The position numbers were made by a program, and so were the translations under genes. Below the pieces are notes generated by a model that searched no databases, was not told the origin of the DNA, and saw nothing but the letters and a program-made list of their open reading frames with translations. Shown here in pieces: positions 10,750 through 18,638 of a stretch of 35,120 nucleotides of DNA. Origin of the DNA: an uncultured Coriobacteriaceae bacterium (GTDB taxonomy: Bacteria > Actinomycetota > Coriobacteriia > Coriobacteriales > Atopobiaceae). How positions within the stretch are numbered: the stretch's first letter is position 1; the number at the start of each line of letters is the position of its first letter. Location: assembly GCA_900543875.1 (NCBI GenBank), contig UQSV01000009.1:1-35120 (forward strand). The letters run 5' to 3'.

Positions 10750-11370
10750 ATGGTCAGCACCATCCTCGGCCGCAAGATCGGGATGACCCAGGTGTTTGAC
10801 GAGGACGACAACGTCGTCCCCGTTACGGTCATCCAGGCCGGCCCCTGCGTTGTCTCGCAGGTCAAGACCGTTGCCACCGACGGCTACGACGCCGTTCAGA
10901 TTGGCTTCGGCAGCATCAAGAAGAACCGTGTGAACAAGCCGATGGCGGGTCACTTCGCCAAGGCCGGCGTCGAGCCCATGCGCTACCTGCGCGAGGTCCG
11001 CGTCGCCAACGGCGAGGATCACAAGGTGGGCGACGTCGTCACCGTTGCCGACTTCGCTGAGGTCAAGAACGTCGACGTCACCGGCACCTCCAAGGGTAAG
11101 GGCTTCCAGGGCACCATCAAGCGCTGGAACTTCGCCTGCGGTCCCATGACGCACGGCTCGCGCAACCAGCGCAAGCCCGGTTCCATCGGCCAGTGCGCCT
11201 ACCCCTCCCGCGTGCGCAAGGGCCTGCACATGGCCGGCCACATGGGCGACGAGCGCGTCACGGTCAAGAACCTCAAGCTCGTCCGCGTTGACGCTGAGCA
11301 GAACCTCATGCTCGTCAAGGGTGCCGTCCCCGGTGGCAAGAACGGCCTCGTCTCGATCCGCATGGCCTAA
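10750..11370 (+). CDS. rplC: 50S ribosomal protein L3
   Basis: L3 is an early-assembly 23S rRNA binder whose extension reaches the peptidyl-transferase region. The 206-residue protein begins MVSTILGRKIGMTQVFDEDD and contains the SKGKGFQGTIKRWNF and GSIGQCAYPSRVRKG blocks, the typical L3 loop that approaches the A-site. The ATG at 10750 is preceded by AGGTAAGGA. It is the first gene of this version of the S10 operon, because rpsJ has its own terminator 3 kb upstream. Confidence 0.98.
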   Translation: MVSTILGRKIGMTQVFDEDDNVVPVTVIQAGPCVVSQVKTVATDGYDAVQIGFGSIKKNRVNKPMAGHFAKAGVEPMRYLREVRVANGEDHKVGDVVTVADFAEVKNVDVTGTSKGKGFQGTIKRWNFACGPMTHGSRNQRKPGSIGQCAYPSRVRKGLHMAGHMGDERVTVKNLKLVRVDAEQNLMLVKGAVPGGKNGLVSIRMA

Positions 11371-11413
11371 GGGCCCAGAGCAACCAAACCTTTAGGCTAC
11401 CAAGGAGAACATG

Positions 11414-12040
11414 ATGTCCAAGATCGAAATCAAGAACGCGGAGGGCAAGGCGGTTGACACCGTCGAGTTCGACTCCAGCGTGTTCGGCATCGAGCCGAAC
11501 ATCCCCGTCATCCACCAGGTCGTGACCGTTCAGCTCGGCAACCTGCGTCAGGGCACCCACGACACCAAGGGCCGCTCTGAGGTCTCCGGTGGCGGCGCCA
11601 AGCCTTGGCGCCAGAAGGGCACCGGCCGTGCCCGCCAGGGTTCCATCCGCGCCACCCAGTGGGTCGGCGGCGGCGTGCCCTTTGGCCCCACCCCCCGCAC
11701 CCACAACCGTCGCCTGAACAACAAGGAGATCAAGCTCGCCATGCGCGGCGTCCTCTCCGGCAAGCTTCGCGACAACGAGCTCGTCGTCGTCGACAACTAC
11801 GGCTTCGACAAGCCCAGCACCAAGCAGGCCGTCGCCCTGCTCAAGGCTCTCGAGCTCGAGGGCAAGCGCGTCACCGTCGTCGTCTCCGATGATGACATCT
11901 ACACCTACCTGTCCTTCCGCAACGTCGAGACCGTCCGCGTCATCGGCGTTGGCGAGGCCACCACGCACTCCCTCATCGACAACGCTGCTCTCGTCATGTC
12001 CAGCGAGGTCGCCAAGACCCTCGAGGAGGTGCTCGCTTAA
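11414..12040 (+). CDS. rplD: 50S ribosomal protein L4
   Basis: L4 lines the 50S exit tunnel and in some bacteria also represses its own S10 operon. The 208-residue protein has the tunnel-loop block GRSEVSGGGAKPWRQKGTGRAR and ends in the usual KTLEEVLA region. Two ATGs are adjacent, at 11411 and 11414. AAGGAG at 11402-11407 is 3 nt from the first and 6 nt from the second, so I chose 11414; the alternative adds one Met. The stop at 12038-12040 abuts the ATG of rplW directly, implying translational coupling. Confidence 0.97.
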   Translation: MSKIEIKNAEGKAVDTVEFDSSVFGIEPNIPVIHQVVTVQLGNLRQGTHDTKGRSEVSGGGAKPWRQKGTGRARQGSIRATQWVGGGVPFGPTPRTHNRRLNNKEIKLAMRGVLSGKLRDNELVVVDNYGFDKPSTKQAVALLKALELEGKRVTVVVSDDDIYTYLSFRNVETVRVIGVGEATTHSLIDNAALVMSSEVAKTLEEVLA

Positions 12041-12337
12041 ATGAACTCCGTCTACAACGTCATCATTCGCCCGATCGTCTCCGAGCGTTCGTTCGACCTC
12101 ATGAGCCAGAACAAGTACACCTTCGAGGTGGCCAAGAACGCCCCCAAGGAGGAGATCGCCGCCGCCGTCGAGAAGCTCTTCGGCGTCCACGTGCTCAAGG
12201 TCAACACCATTTCGGTGAAGCCCAAGAAGAAGCGCGTCCGCTATGTCGCCGGCATGACCCGCTCCTGGAAGAAGGCCATCGTTACCCTCGCCGAGGGCGA
12301 TACCATCGAGGTCTTCGGTCAGCAGGCTGCCGAGTAG
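12041..12337 (+). CDS. rplW: 50S ribosomal protein L23
   Basis: L23 sits at the exit of the 50S tunnel and docks trigger factor and SRP. The 98-residue protein shows the family pattern VIIRPIVSERS, NKYTFEVAKNA, then KPKKKRVRY and WKKAIVTLAEG. It starts immediately after the rplD stop codon with no gap. An unusually long spacer of 190 nt with several hairpins follows before rplB. Confidence 0.97.
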   Translation: MNSVYNVIIRPIVSERSFDLMSQNKYTFEVAKNAPKEEIAAAVEKLFGVHVLKVNTISVKPKKKRVRYVAGMTRSWKKAIVTLAEGDTIEVFGQQAAE

Positions 12338-12527
12338 CGAGGCACACCCGCCCCTGGCCCTGAGCCTGGGGCGTGTCCGCGCCGCGTGGAAGGATACGCG
12401 CGGCACCGTGGTAATCCGGCGTCATCTCGCCGAGGCCACGAGCTGGAATAGCCAGCAGGCCCGCAAGGGCCAGGGCCTCATCCCTTGAGCGGGATGGCTA
12501 ACGGAAATATTTGAAAGGGAAAGCAAC
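12338..12527 (+). promoter_or_regulatory. Structured rplW-rplB intergenic region
   Basis: This 190-nt non-coding stretch holds successive dyads. Stem arms around 12343-12378 pair ACACCCGCCCC with GGGGCGTGT, with a bulge. GGCCC-GCAA-GGGCC (12458-12471) has a GNRA loop, and CATCCC/GGGATG (12479-12484/12491-12496) follows. None has a T-run, so they are not terminators. The rplB ribosome-binding site GAAAGGGA follows. No promoter was recognised. Confidence 0.45.
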
Positions 12528-13361
12528 ATGGGAGTTAAGCACCTCAAGCCCACCAGCGCAGGCAGGCGCTTCCAGACGGTCTCGGACTTCGCCGAGATCA
12601 CGACGGACAAGCCTGAGAAGTCGCTGCTTGCGCCGCTGCCCAAGAAGGCCGGCCGCAACAACAACGGCCGCGTGACGACCCGCCACCAGGGCGGCGGTCA
12701 CAAGCGTCGTTACCGCATCATCGACTTCAAGCGTCGCAAGGACGGCGTGCCCGCCAAGGTCGCCACGATCGAGTACGACCCGAACCGCTCCGCCCGCATC
12801 GCGCTGCTCCACTACGTCGACGGCGCCAAGGCCTACATCCTGTGCCCCAAGGGCCTCCAGGTTGGTGACATGGTCATGAGCGGCCCCGAGGCCGACATCA
12901 AGCCCGGCAACTGCCTGCCGCTGTCCGAGATTCCCGTTGGTACGCTCGTCCACGCCGTGGAGTTCCAGCCCGGCCGTGGCGCCGCCATCGCCCGCTCCGC
13001 CGGCAACTCCTGCCAGCTGATGGGCAAGGAGGGTGGCTACGCCATCCTTCGCATGCCGTCCTCCGAGATGCGCCGCGTGCTCATCACCTGCCGTGCCACC
13101 ATCGGCGAGGTTGGAAACGCCGAGCACGCCAACATCAAGATCGGCAAGGCCGGTCGTAACCGCTGGGCCGGCGTCCGTCCGACCGTCCGTGGTACGGTCA
13201 TGAACCCGGTCGACCACCCGCACGGCGGCGGTGAGGGCAAGAACCACACCTCTGGTCGTCCCTCCGTGTCCCCGTGGGGCAAGCCTGCCAAGGGCAAGAA
13301 GACGCGTGACCCGAAGAAGTCCACGAACCGTCTGATCATCCGTCGTCGCAAGACGAAGTAA
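12528..13361 (+). CDS. rplB: 50S ribosomal protein L2
   Basis: L2 is among the most conserved 50S proteins. It is needed for subunit association and for an active peptidyl-transferase centre. The 277-residue protein carries GGGHKRRYRIIDFKR, the EYDPNRSARIALL core and the C-terminal MNPVDHPHGGGEGK block with the conserved histidine near the catalytic site. Length is normal. The ATG at 12528 follows GAAAGGGA. It is followed by rpsS after 24 nt. Confidence 0.98.
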   Translation: MGVKHLKPTSAGRRFQTVSDFAEITTDKPEKSLLAPLPKKAGRNNNGRVTTRHQGGGHKRRYRIIDFKRRKDGVPAKVATIEYDPNRSARIALLHYVDGAKAYILCPKGLQVGDMVMSGPEADIKPGNCLPLSEIPVGTLVHAVEFQPGRGAAIARSAGNSCQLMGKEGGYAILRMPSSEMRRVLITCRATIGEVGNAEHANIKIGKAGRNRWAGVRPTVRGTVMNPVDHPHGGGEGKNHTSGRPSVSPWGKPAKGKKTRDPKKSTNRLIIRRRKTK

Positions 13362-13385
13362 CGCGAGAAGTAGGAGAAAGCACCT

Positions 13386-13646
13386 ATGAGCAGAAGTCTC
13401 AAGAAGGGCCCGTTCGTGGAGACTCGCCTCCTTTCGCGTGTCGCTGCGATGAACGAGGCTGGCAAGAAGGAGGTCATCAAGACCTGGTCGCGCTCCTCGA
13501 CCATCTTCCCCGAGATGGTCGGTCACACGATCGCCGTCCACGATGGCCGCAAGCACGTCCCCGTGTACATCACCGAGTCCATGGTTGGTCACAAGCTGGG
13601 CGAATTCGCCCCGAGCCGCACCTTCCGTGGCCACAAGCAGGCTTAA
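13386..13646 (+). CDS. rpsS: 30S ribosomal protein S19
   Basis: S19 is a 30S head protein that pairs with S13 and contacts the A-site finger bridge. The 86-residue protein has the canonical opening MSRSLKKGPFVE, the block WSRSSTIFPEMVGHTIAVHDG and the end GEFAPSRTFRGH. Its TAA stop overlaps the AAGGAGG ribosome-binding site of rplV (13645-13651), so the two genes are tightly linked. Confidence 0.98.
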   Translation: MSRSLKKGPFVETRLLSRVAAMNEAGKKEVIKTWSRSSTIFPEMVGHTIAVHDGRKHVPVYITESMVGHKLGEFAPSRTFRGHKQA

Positions 13647-13660
13647 GGAGGTACTGACTA

Positions 13661-14023
13661 ATGGCTAAGAACACCAACCCGAACTGGGTCTCCGCGACCG
13701 CCAAGTACGTCCGCGTCGCTCCGCGCAAGGCTCGCCTTGTCGTTGACCAGGTCCGTAACCAGCCCGTCGCACGTGCCTTCGAGCTGCTCCAGTTCTGCGA
13801 GCGCGCCGTCGCCGTGGACGTCGAGAAGGTCCTGAAGTCCGCCGTGGCCAACGCCTACCAGAACAAGGGCATGCGTCCCGAGTCCCTCGAGGTCGTCGCC
13901 GCCTACGTCGACGAGGGCCCGACGCTCAAGCGCATCCGCCCGCGCGCCAAGGGCTCCGCGAGCCGCATCAACAAGCGCACGAGCCACATCACCATCACCG
14001 TCGCTCCCCGAAAGGAGGCGTAA
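13661..14023 (+). CDS. rplV: 50S ribosomal protein L22
   Basis: L22 binds all domains of 23S rRNA, and its beta-hairpin lines the exit tunnel where macrolide-resistance changes arise. The 120-residue protein has YVRVAPRKARLVVDQVR, then the hairpin region GPTLKRIRPRAKGSASRINKRTSH at residues 87-110, split by no insertions. Six nt separate it from rpsC, whose ribosome-binding site AAAGGAGG lies inside the rplV 3' end. Confidence 0.97.
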   Translation: MAKNTNPNWVSATAKYVRVAPRKARLVVDQVRNQPVARAFELLQFCERAVAVDVEKVLKSAVANAYQNKGMRPESLEVVAAYVDEGPTLKRIRPRAKGSASRINKRTSHITITVAPRKEA

Positions 14024-14029
14024 AGCCAC

Positions 14030-14736
<707 letters not shown>

Positions 14737-14737
<1 letters not shown>

Positions 14738-15168
14738 TGCTGGCTCCTAAGCGTATTCTTCACCGCAAGGTGCAGCGTGGCTCCATGAAGGGCCACGCCA
14801 AGGGCAACACCCAGCTGCACTTCGGTGAGTACGGCATCGTCGCCCTTGAGGCTCACTGGATCACCAACCGCCAGATCGAGGCCGCCCGTATCGCCATGAC
14901 CCGTTACATGAAGCGTGGCGGTAAGGTCTGGATCACGATCTTCCCGGACAAGCCCATCTCCAAGAAGCCCGCCGAGACCCGCATGGGTAAGGGTAAGGGC
15001 AACCCCGAGGAGTGGGTGGCCGTGGTCAAGCCCGGCCGCATCATGTTCGAGATCGGTGGCGTCTCCGAGGAGATCGCCAGGGAGGCTCTCCGTCTTGCCC
15101 AGCACAAGCTGCCCATCAAGACGAAGATTGTCACCCTTGCCGACCAGCAGGCTGGGAAGGACGAGTAA
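14737..15168 (+). CDS. rplP: 50S ribosomal protein L16
   Basis: L16 is a late-assembling 50S protein that helps place the aminoacyl-tRNA in the A site. The 143-residue product has the usual MLAPKRILHRKVQRG opening (one residue differs from the common MLxPKRxKxRK), the TRYMKRGGKVWI block, MGKGKGNPEEWVAVVKPGR and the REALRLAQHKLPIKTK end. It overlaps rpsC by 1 nt and is followed 3 nt later by rpmC. Confidence 0.97.
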
Positions 15169-15171
15169 CCC

Positions 15172-15375
15172 ATGAAGATGAACGAGATCCGCGAGTTCTC
15201 CGACGAGGAGCTCGCCAAGAAGCTTGAGGACGGCCGCGCCGAGCTCTTCAACCTGCGTTTCCAGATGGCCACCAGCCAGCTGGACAACACGGCCCGCGTG
15301 ACCAACGTCAAGCGCGACATCGCTCGCATCCAGACCGAGATGCGCGCCCGCCAGATCGCCGCTGAGGCGAAGTAG
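15172..15375 (+). CDS. rpmC: 50S ribosomal protein L29
   Basis: L29 is a small helical hairpin protein near the tunnel exit, next to L23. The 67-residue product has the family sequence MNEIREFSDEELAKKL and ELFNLRFQMATSQLDN. The ATG at 15172 gives an extra MK before the MNEIRE block; a second ATG at 15178 is possible. It lies in the conserved rplP-rpmC-rpsQ order. Confidence 0.96.
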   Translation: MKMNEIREFSDEELAKKLEDGRAELFNLRFQMATSQLDNTARVTNVKRDIARIQTEMRARQIAAEAK

Positions 15376-15395
15376 AAGAGTCTAGGGAGAAGAAC

Positions 15396-15662
15396 ATGAG
15401 CGATACCGAGGCTCGTAACTCGCGTAAGGTGCGCATGGGCGTCGTTACCTCCATCTCCGGTGCCAAGTCCATCACCGTGAAGATCGACAACCGCAAGCGC
15501 CACCCCAAGTACGGCAAGATGATTACCGTCACCAAGAAGCTCCACGCCCACGACGAGAACGAGGTCGCGCACGTTGGCGACACCGTCAAGGTCATGGAGA
15601 CGCGTCCCCTGTCCAAGACGAAGCGCTGGCGCCTCGTCGAGGTCGTTGAGGCCGCCAAGTAA
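15396..15662 (+). CDS. rpsQ: 30S ribosomal protein S17
   Basis: S17 is a primary 16S rRNA binder with an OB fold, needed early in 30S assembly. The 88-residue protein has the GVVTSISGAKSITVKIDN core, HPKYGKMITVTKKLHAHDE and the ETRPLSKTKRWRLVEV block that identifies bacterial S17. It is followed by an 83-nt spacer containing a double hairpin before rplN. Confidence 0.97.
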   Translation: MSDTEARNSRKVRMGVVTSISGAKSITVKIDNRKRHPKYGKMITVTKKLHAHDENEVAHVGDTVKVMETRPLSKTKRWRLVEVVEAAK

Positions 15663-15679
15663 CTGCCAAGGCCATCTAT

Positions 15680-15720
15680 CGGCCCATGTGCGCTGCTCGT
15701 GAGGGCGCACCTCTGGGCCG
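15680..15720 (+). promoter_or_regulatory. Nested hairpin between rpsQ and rplN
   Basis: The outer stem CGGCCC (15680-15685) with GGGCCG (15715-15720) encloses an inner stem GTGCGC (15688-15693) with GCGCAC (15705-15710). Both are perfect 6-bp helices. There is no T-run. It lies 26 nt upstream of the rplN start. Confidence 0.5.
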
Positions 15721-15745
15721 GATGAGCTTCTGAAAGGGATTTGCA

Positions 15746-16114
15746 ATGATTCAGATGCAGACCATGCTCACCGTCGCCGATAACTCCGGCGCCAAGAAGG
15801 TGAGGTGCATTAAGGTTCTGGGTGGCTCGAAGCGCCGTTACGCCGGCATCGCCGACGTCGTCATCGCCGCCGTCCAGGAGGCCACGCCGGGCGGTTCCGT
15901 CAAGAAGGGTGACGTCGTTCGCTGCGTCATCGTTCGCACCGTCAAGGAGACCCGCCGCAAGGACGGCTCCTACATCAAGTTCGATGAGAACGCCTGCGTC
16001 CTCATCGACAAGGACGGTAACCCGACCGGCACCCGTATCTTTGGCCCCGTCGCCCGTGAGCTGCGCGATCACAAGTACATGAAGATCGTCTCGCTCGCGC
16101 CTGAGACGCTTTAG
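15746..16114 (+). CDS. rplN: 50S ribosomal protein L14
   Basis: L14 is a 50S protein at the subunit interface (bridges B5 and B8) and the anchoring point for RsfS. The 122-residue protein has the canonical MIQMQTMLTVADNSGAKKVRCIKVLGG start and the FDENACVLID and GTRIFGPVARELR blocks, with the usual family length. GAAAGGGA precedes its ATG. Its stop codon overlaps the ribosome-binding site of rplX. Confidence 0.98.
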   Translation: MIQMQTMLTVADNSGAKKVRCIKVLGGSKRRYAGIADVVIAAVQEATPGGSVKKGDVVRCVIVRTVKETRRKDGSYIKFDENACVLIDKDGNPTGTRIFGPVARELRDHKYMKIVSLAPETL

Positions 16115-16128
16115 GAGGAGTCGCCACT

Positions 16129-16464
16129 ATGGCTAAGATGAAGATCAAGACCGGCGACACCGTCCAGGTGCTCTCTGGCAAGGACAAGGGCAAGCGCGGC
16201 GTCGTCGTGCGCGCCCTTCCCCGCGAGGGCAAGGTCGTCGTCGAGGGCGTTGCCGTCGCCAAGAAGGCCGTCCGTCCCACGCAGGACAACCAGCAGGGTG
16301 GCTTCGTGAACAAGGAGATGCCCATCGACGTCTCCAACGTTGCCCTGATCGACCCCAAGACCGACACGCCCACGCGCGTTGGCTACCGCTTCGAGGAGGA
16401 CGGCACCAAGGTGCGCGTCGCCAAGAAGAGCGGCGAGGTCATCCCCGACCCCTACAAGAAGTAG
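16129..16464 (+). CDS. rplX: 50S ribosomal protein L24
   Basis: L24 is an assembly initiator of the 50S subunit with a KOW motif. The 111-residue product shows IKTGDTVQVLSGKDKGKRG at the N terminus and the ENVAx-like VEGVAVAKKAVRPTQ block. The ATG at 16129 follows AGGAGG (16113-16118) that overlaps the rplN stop. Unlike most bacteria, rplE does not follow directly: a strong terminator and an unrelated gene intervene. Confidence 0.97.
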   Translation: MAKMKIKTGDTVQVLSGKDKGKRGVVVRALPREGKVVVEGVAVAKKAVRPTQDNQQGGFVNKEMPIDVSNVALIDPKTDTPTRVGYRFEEDGTKVRVAKKSGEVIPDPYKK

Positions 16465-16493
16465 GTTCGAGGTAACGCATCCCAGATGCAACG

Positions 16494-16529
16494 AGGAGCC
16501 CGCAGGCTTGGCCTGTGGGCTCCTTTTTT
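16494..16529 (+). terminator. Intrinsic terminator after rplX
   Basis: GGAGCCCGCAGGC (16495-16507) pairs with GCCTGTGGGCTCC (16511-16523) with one G-U over a 3-nt loop, and is followed by six T residues. It ends the rplC-rplX transcript. Confidence 0.92.
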
Positions 16530-16674
16530 GTATGAGGGGCCGTTAGGCGTGAGCGAGGACCTCCCCCTGGCTGTCCCAACCACCGCTGCCATGACGATAT
16601 TGCCCGCTCGTCGGTATGAGGGATGGGAGCGGCCCCATGAGGGGCACCCTTGACCCAAGGAAGGGTTAGCCCAT

Positions 16675-16692
16675 CCGCGGCGCGCGCCGCGG
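16675..16692 (+). promoter_or_regulatory. 18-nt perfect GC palindrome upstream of the unknown gene
   Basis: CCGCGGCGCGCGCCGCGG reads identically on both strands and lies 9 nt before the AGGGAG ribosome-binding site of the 97-residue gene. It could be a protein-binding operator or an RNA hairpin close to the start codon. No promoter was recognised in 16530-16712. Confidence 0.4.
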
Positions 16693-16712
16693 GTAAGAAG
16701 AAGGGAGCTCTC

Positions 16713-17006
16713 ATGGGAAAGATGGCTGAGGAGACGGTCGAGATTGGGCCGGACACGCTTGACGGCTACCTGCGCGCTAACACGCGCGTCTTCGCCAAGG
16801 TGGGGGAGAAGACCTACTACGTCACCCACACCGATGGCTACTGGCGCGTCCAGGACTGCGGGCGGCTCAACGACAAGGGCCACTTCACGGACTGCTCCGA
16901 CCTGGTGCCCACGGTCGACGAGGTGCTCAACCTGCCGTGCATCGACGGCAAGAGCCTGCTCGAGGTCGCGGCGGACGCCTCGTTCCACGCGAGCGTCGAC
17001 GAGTAG
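16713..17006 (+). CDS. Unknown 97-residue protein encoded between rplX and rplE
   Basis: I do not recognise this product. The ATG at 16713 has AGGGAG at 16702-16707; an upstream in-frame start at 16650 lacks such support. The protein is acidic and shows short alternating segments rich in aromatic and beta-prone residues (TRVFAKVGEKTYYVTH, DGYWRVQDCGRL). It has two Cys before residue 60 (in QDCGR and FTDCSD) and one in LPCIDGKSLLE. No signal peptide or membrane segment is seen. It is bracketed by terminators at 16494 and 17031 and so is probably transcribed on its own. GC content and codon use look like the neighbours. Its position inside the conserved rplX-rplE link is unusual. Confidence 0.8.
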   Translation: MGKMAEETVEIGPDTLDGYLRANTRVFAKVGEKTYYVTHTDGYWRVQDCGRLNDKGHFTDCSDLVPTVDEVLNLPCIDGKSLLEVAADASFHASVDE

Positions 17007-17030
17007 GACCGACGGCGGGACTGCTATGAT

Positions 17031-17059
17031 GGGCGTCGCCTGGGGCGGCGCCCTTTTTT
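17031..17059 (+). terminator. Intrinsic terminator after the unknown gene
   Basis: GGGCGTCGCC (17031-17040) pairs with GGCGGCGCCC (17044-17053) with one G-U over a 3-nt loop and runs into six T residues. It implies that rplE starts a new transcript, although no clear promoter was found for it. Confidence 0.88.
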
Positions 17060-17257
17060 GTGGGGGTCGCGTGAACGCGGGACCGCGCGCGACCAAAACA
17101 GGAATTTCCACTGGTAAAAGCCCTTGCAAAGGCATATCCTTATGAGCTGCACTGTGAAGGCTCCTGCCGATTAGCCGTCGAGCAGGAGGTACGAGGGTAA
17201 CCGAGGTCTAAAAGCCCCGAGCCAACCCCGTGCTGAGAAACCCCATAAGGAGTGAAA
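17060..17257 (+). promoter_or_regulatory. rplE upstream region with a 7-bp hairpin
   Basis: About 200 nt between a terminator and rplE must hold the promoter for the spc cluster, but the best match (TGGTAA-17-TATCCT, 17112-17140) is weak. CTCCTGC (17161-17167) and GCAGGAG (17182-17188) form a perfect 7-bp hairpin in the leader. AAGGAG at 17247-17252 serves rplE. Confidence 0.4.
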
Positions 17258-17815
17258 ATGGCTGAAGAGAAGTACGTCCCGCGCTTCAAGACCAAGTACA
17301 ACGACGAGGTCCGCGCCAAGCTCATCGAGCAGTTCGGCTACACCAACCCCATGTGCGTCCCGAAGATCGAGAAGATCGTTGTGAACATGGGCGTCGGCGA
17401 GGCCGCCACCGATTCCAAGGCTATCGACGGTGCCATCTCCGACCTGCGTGCCATCACCGGCCAGCAGCCGTCCATTCGTCGTGCCCGCAAGTCCATCGCT
17501 ACCTTCCACCTTCGTGAGGGTCAGCCCATCGGCGCCAAGGTCACCCTGCGCGGCGACCGCATGTGGGACTTCCTGGATCGCCTGATTTGCGTTGCCATCC
17601 CCCGCATCCGCGACTTCCGCGGCATTTCCGCCAAGAGCTTCGACGGCCGTGGCAACTTCTCCATGGGCGTCACCGAGCAGCTCATCTTCCCTGAGATCGA
17701 CTTCGACAAGATCGATCGCACCCGTGGCATGGACATCACCATCGTCACCACCGCCAACACCAACGAGGAGGGCAAGGCCCTGCTCGACGGCTTTGGCTTC
17801 CCGTTCGCCAAGTAG
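17258..17815 (+). CDS. rplE: 50S ribosomal protein L5
   Basis: L5 binds 5S rRNA and contacts P-site tRNA. The 185-residue protein has the PRFKTKYNDEVRAKL start and the PKIEKIVVNMGVGEA block. ITGQQPSIRRARKSIA and the conserved RGMDITIVTTANTNEEGKALL end follow. The ATG at 17258 is 5 nt after AAGGAG; an in-frame GTG at 17252 overlaps that site and was rejected. It heads the spc cluster here, since it follows a terminator. Confidence 0.98.
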   Translation: MAEEKYVPRFKTKYNDEVRAKLIEQFGYTNPMCVPKIEKIVVNMGVGEAATDSKAIDGAISDLRAITGQQPSIRRARKSIATFHLREGQPIGAKVTLRGDRMWDFLDRLICVAIPRIRDFRGISAKSFDGRGNFSMGVTEQLIFPEIDFDKIDRTRGMDITIVTTANTNEEGKALLDGFGFPFAK

Positions 17816-17827
17816 CATTGGTAATCC

Positions 17828-17892
17828 CGCCGCCGGCCTTGTGTCGGCGGCGTGCCGCGCAAGCGGCGAAAATAGCCGCACAAAAGTGCGGC
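17828..17892 (+). promoter_or_regulatory. Three tandem hairpins between rplE and rpsZ
   Basis: Three perfect stems stand side by side: CGCCGCCG/CGGCGGCG (17828-17835/17845-17852), GCCGC-GCAA-GCGGC (17854-17867, GNRA loop) and GCCGCAC-AAAA-GTGCGGC (17875-17892). No T-run follows the last; the rpsZ ribosome-binding site AAGGAGG comes about 10 nt later. The GNRA hairpin is repeated exactly upstream of rpmJ. Confidence 0.6.
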
Positions 17893-17913
17893 CGTCATCC
17901 GTAAGGAGGATTT

Positions 17914-18099
17914 GTGGCTAAGACATCGATGATCGTCAAGGCTCAGCGAGAGCCGAAGTTTTCGACGCGCACCCAGAACCGTTGCCAGCGCTGCGGCCGT
18001 CCGCACAGCGTCTATCGCAAGTTCGGCCTGTGCCGTGTCTGCTTCCGTGAGCTCGCTAGCAAGGGCGAGCTTCCCGGCGTCCGCAAGGCGAGCTGGTAG
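17914..18099 (+). CDS. rpsZ: 30S ribosomal protein S14, zinc type
   Basis: S14 is a late-joining 30S head protein. The 61-residue length and the two CxxC pairs (C24, C27, C40, C43, in RCQRCGR and LCRVCF) mark the short zinc-binding form and not the long zinc-free form. The start is a GTG at 17914 after AAGGAGG. It takes the usual place between rplE and rpsH, with 110 nt to the latter. Confidence 0.97.
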   Translation: MAKTSMIVKAQREPKFSTRTQNRCQRCGRPHSVYRKFGLCRVCFRELASKGELPGVRKASW

Positions 18100-18148
18100 G
18101 TCCTAGACCTTCAGCTCCTGGGCAAAAGGAAGACTCCCGTCCAGGCGA

Positions 18149-18186
18149 CCTGGCTACGGGCCAGGCTGAACCGGACGCAGAGGTTC
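18149..18186 (+). promoter_or_regulatory. Hairpins between rpsZ and rpsH
   Basis: CCTGGC (18149-18154) pairs with GCCAGG (18160-18165), and GAACC (18168-18172) with GGTTC (18182-18186). A further small AGGTC-CTA-GACCT hairpin overlaps the rpsZ stop (18098-18110). None resembles a terminator. Confidence 0.4.
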
Positions 18187-18209
18187 ATCCCTACCGAAGG
18201 AGAATCCCA

Positions 18210-18608
18210 ATGAACGTTACCGATCCCATTGCAGACATGCTCACGCGCATCCGCAACGGCAACACCGCCGGCAAGGATGTCGTCAGCATGCCGTCGAGCA
18301 AGGTGCTCGTCGAGATCGCCCGTGTTATCACGGAGGAGGGCTACATCGAGGGCTACGCCGTCGAGGACACCAAGCCCCAGAAGACCCTGACGGTCACCCT
18401 GAAGTATGGTGCGCGCCGTGCCCGCGTCATCCGCGGCATCAAGCGCATCTCCAAGCCGGGCCTGCGCATCTACAGCAAGGCCGAGGACCTTCCCCGCGTC
18501 CTCGGTGGCCTCGGCACCGCCGTTATTTCCACCTCCAAGGGCATGATGTGCGACCGCGACGCTCGTAAGCTCGGCGTCGGCGGCGAGGTCATCGCCTACA
18601 TCTGGTAA
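18210..18608 (+). CDS. rpsH: 30S ribosomal protein S8
   Basis: S8 binds the central domain of 16S rRNA and in E. coli represses the spc operon. The 132-residue protein has the typical TDPIADMLTRIRNGN start, the RISKPGLRIY segment and the STSKGMMCDRDARKLGVGGEVIAYIW end. The ATG at 18210 follows GAAGGAGA. Whether S8 also represses this operon is unknown. Confidence 0.98.
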   Translation: MNVTDPIADMLTRIRNGNTAGKDVVSMPSSKVLVEIARVITEEGYIEGYAVEDTKPQKTLTVTLKYGARRARVIRGIKRISKPGLRIYSKAEDLPRVLGGLGTAVISTSKGMMCDRDARKLGVGGEVIAYIW

Positions 18609-18638
18609 CTCACGGCAGGATAGGAAAGGAGACTCACC

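Noticed and set aside
17112..17140. TGGTAA-17-TATCCT as rplE promoter
   Set aside because: Only three of six and four of six consensus matches. A promoter must exist somewhere here, but this one is too weak to assert.
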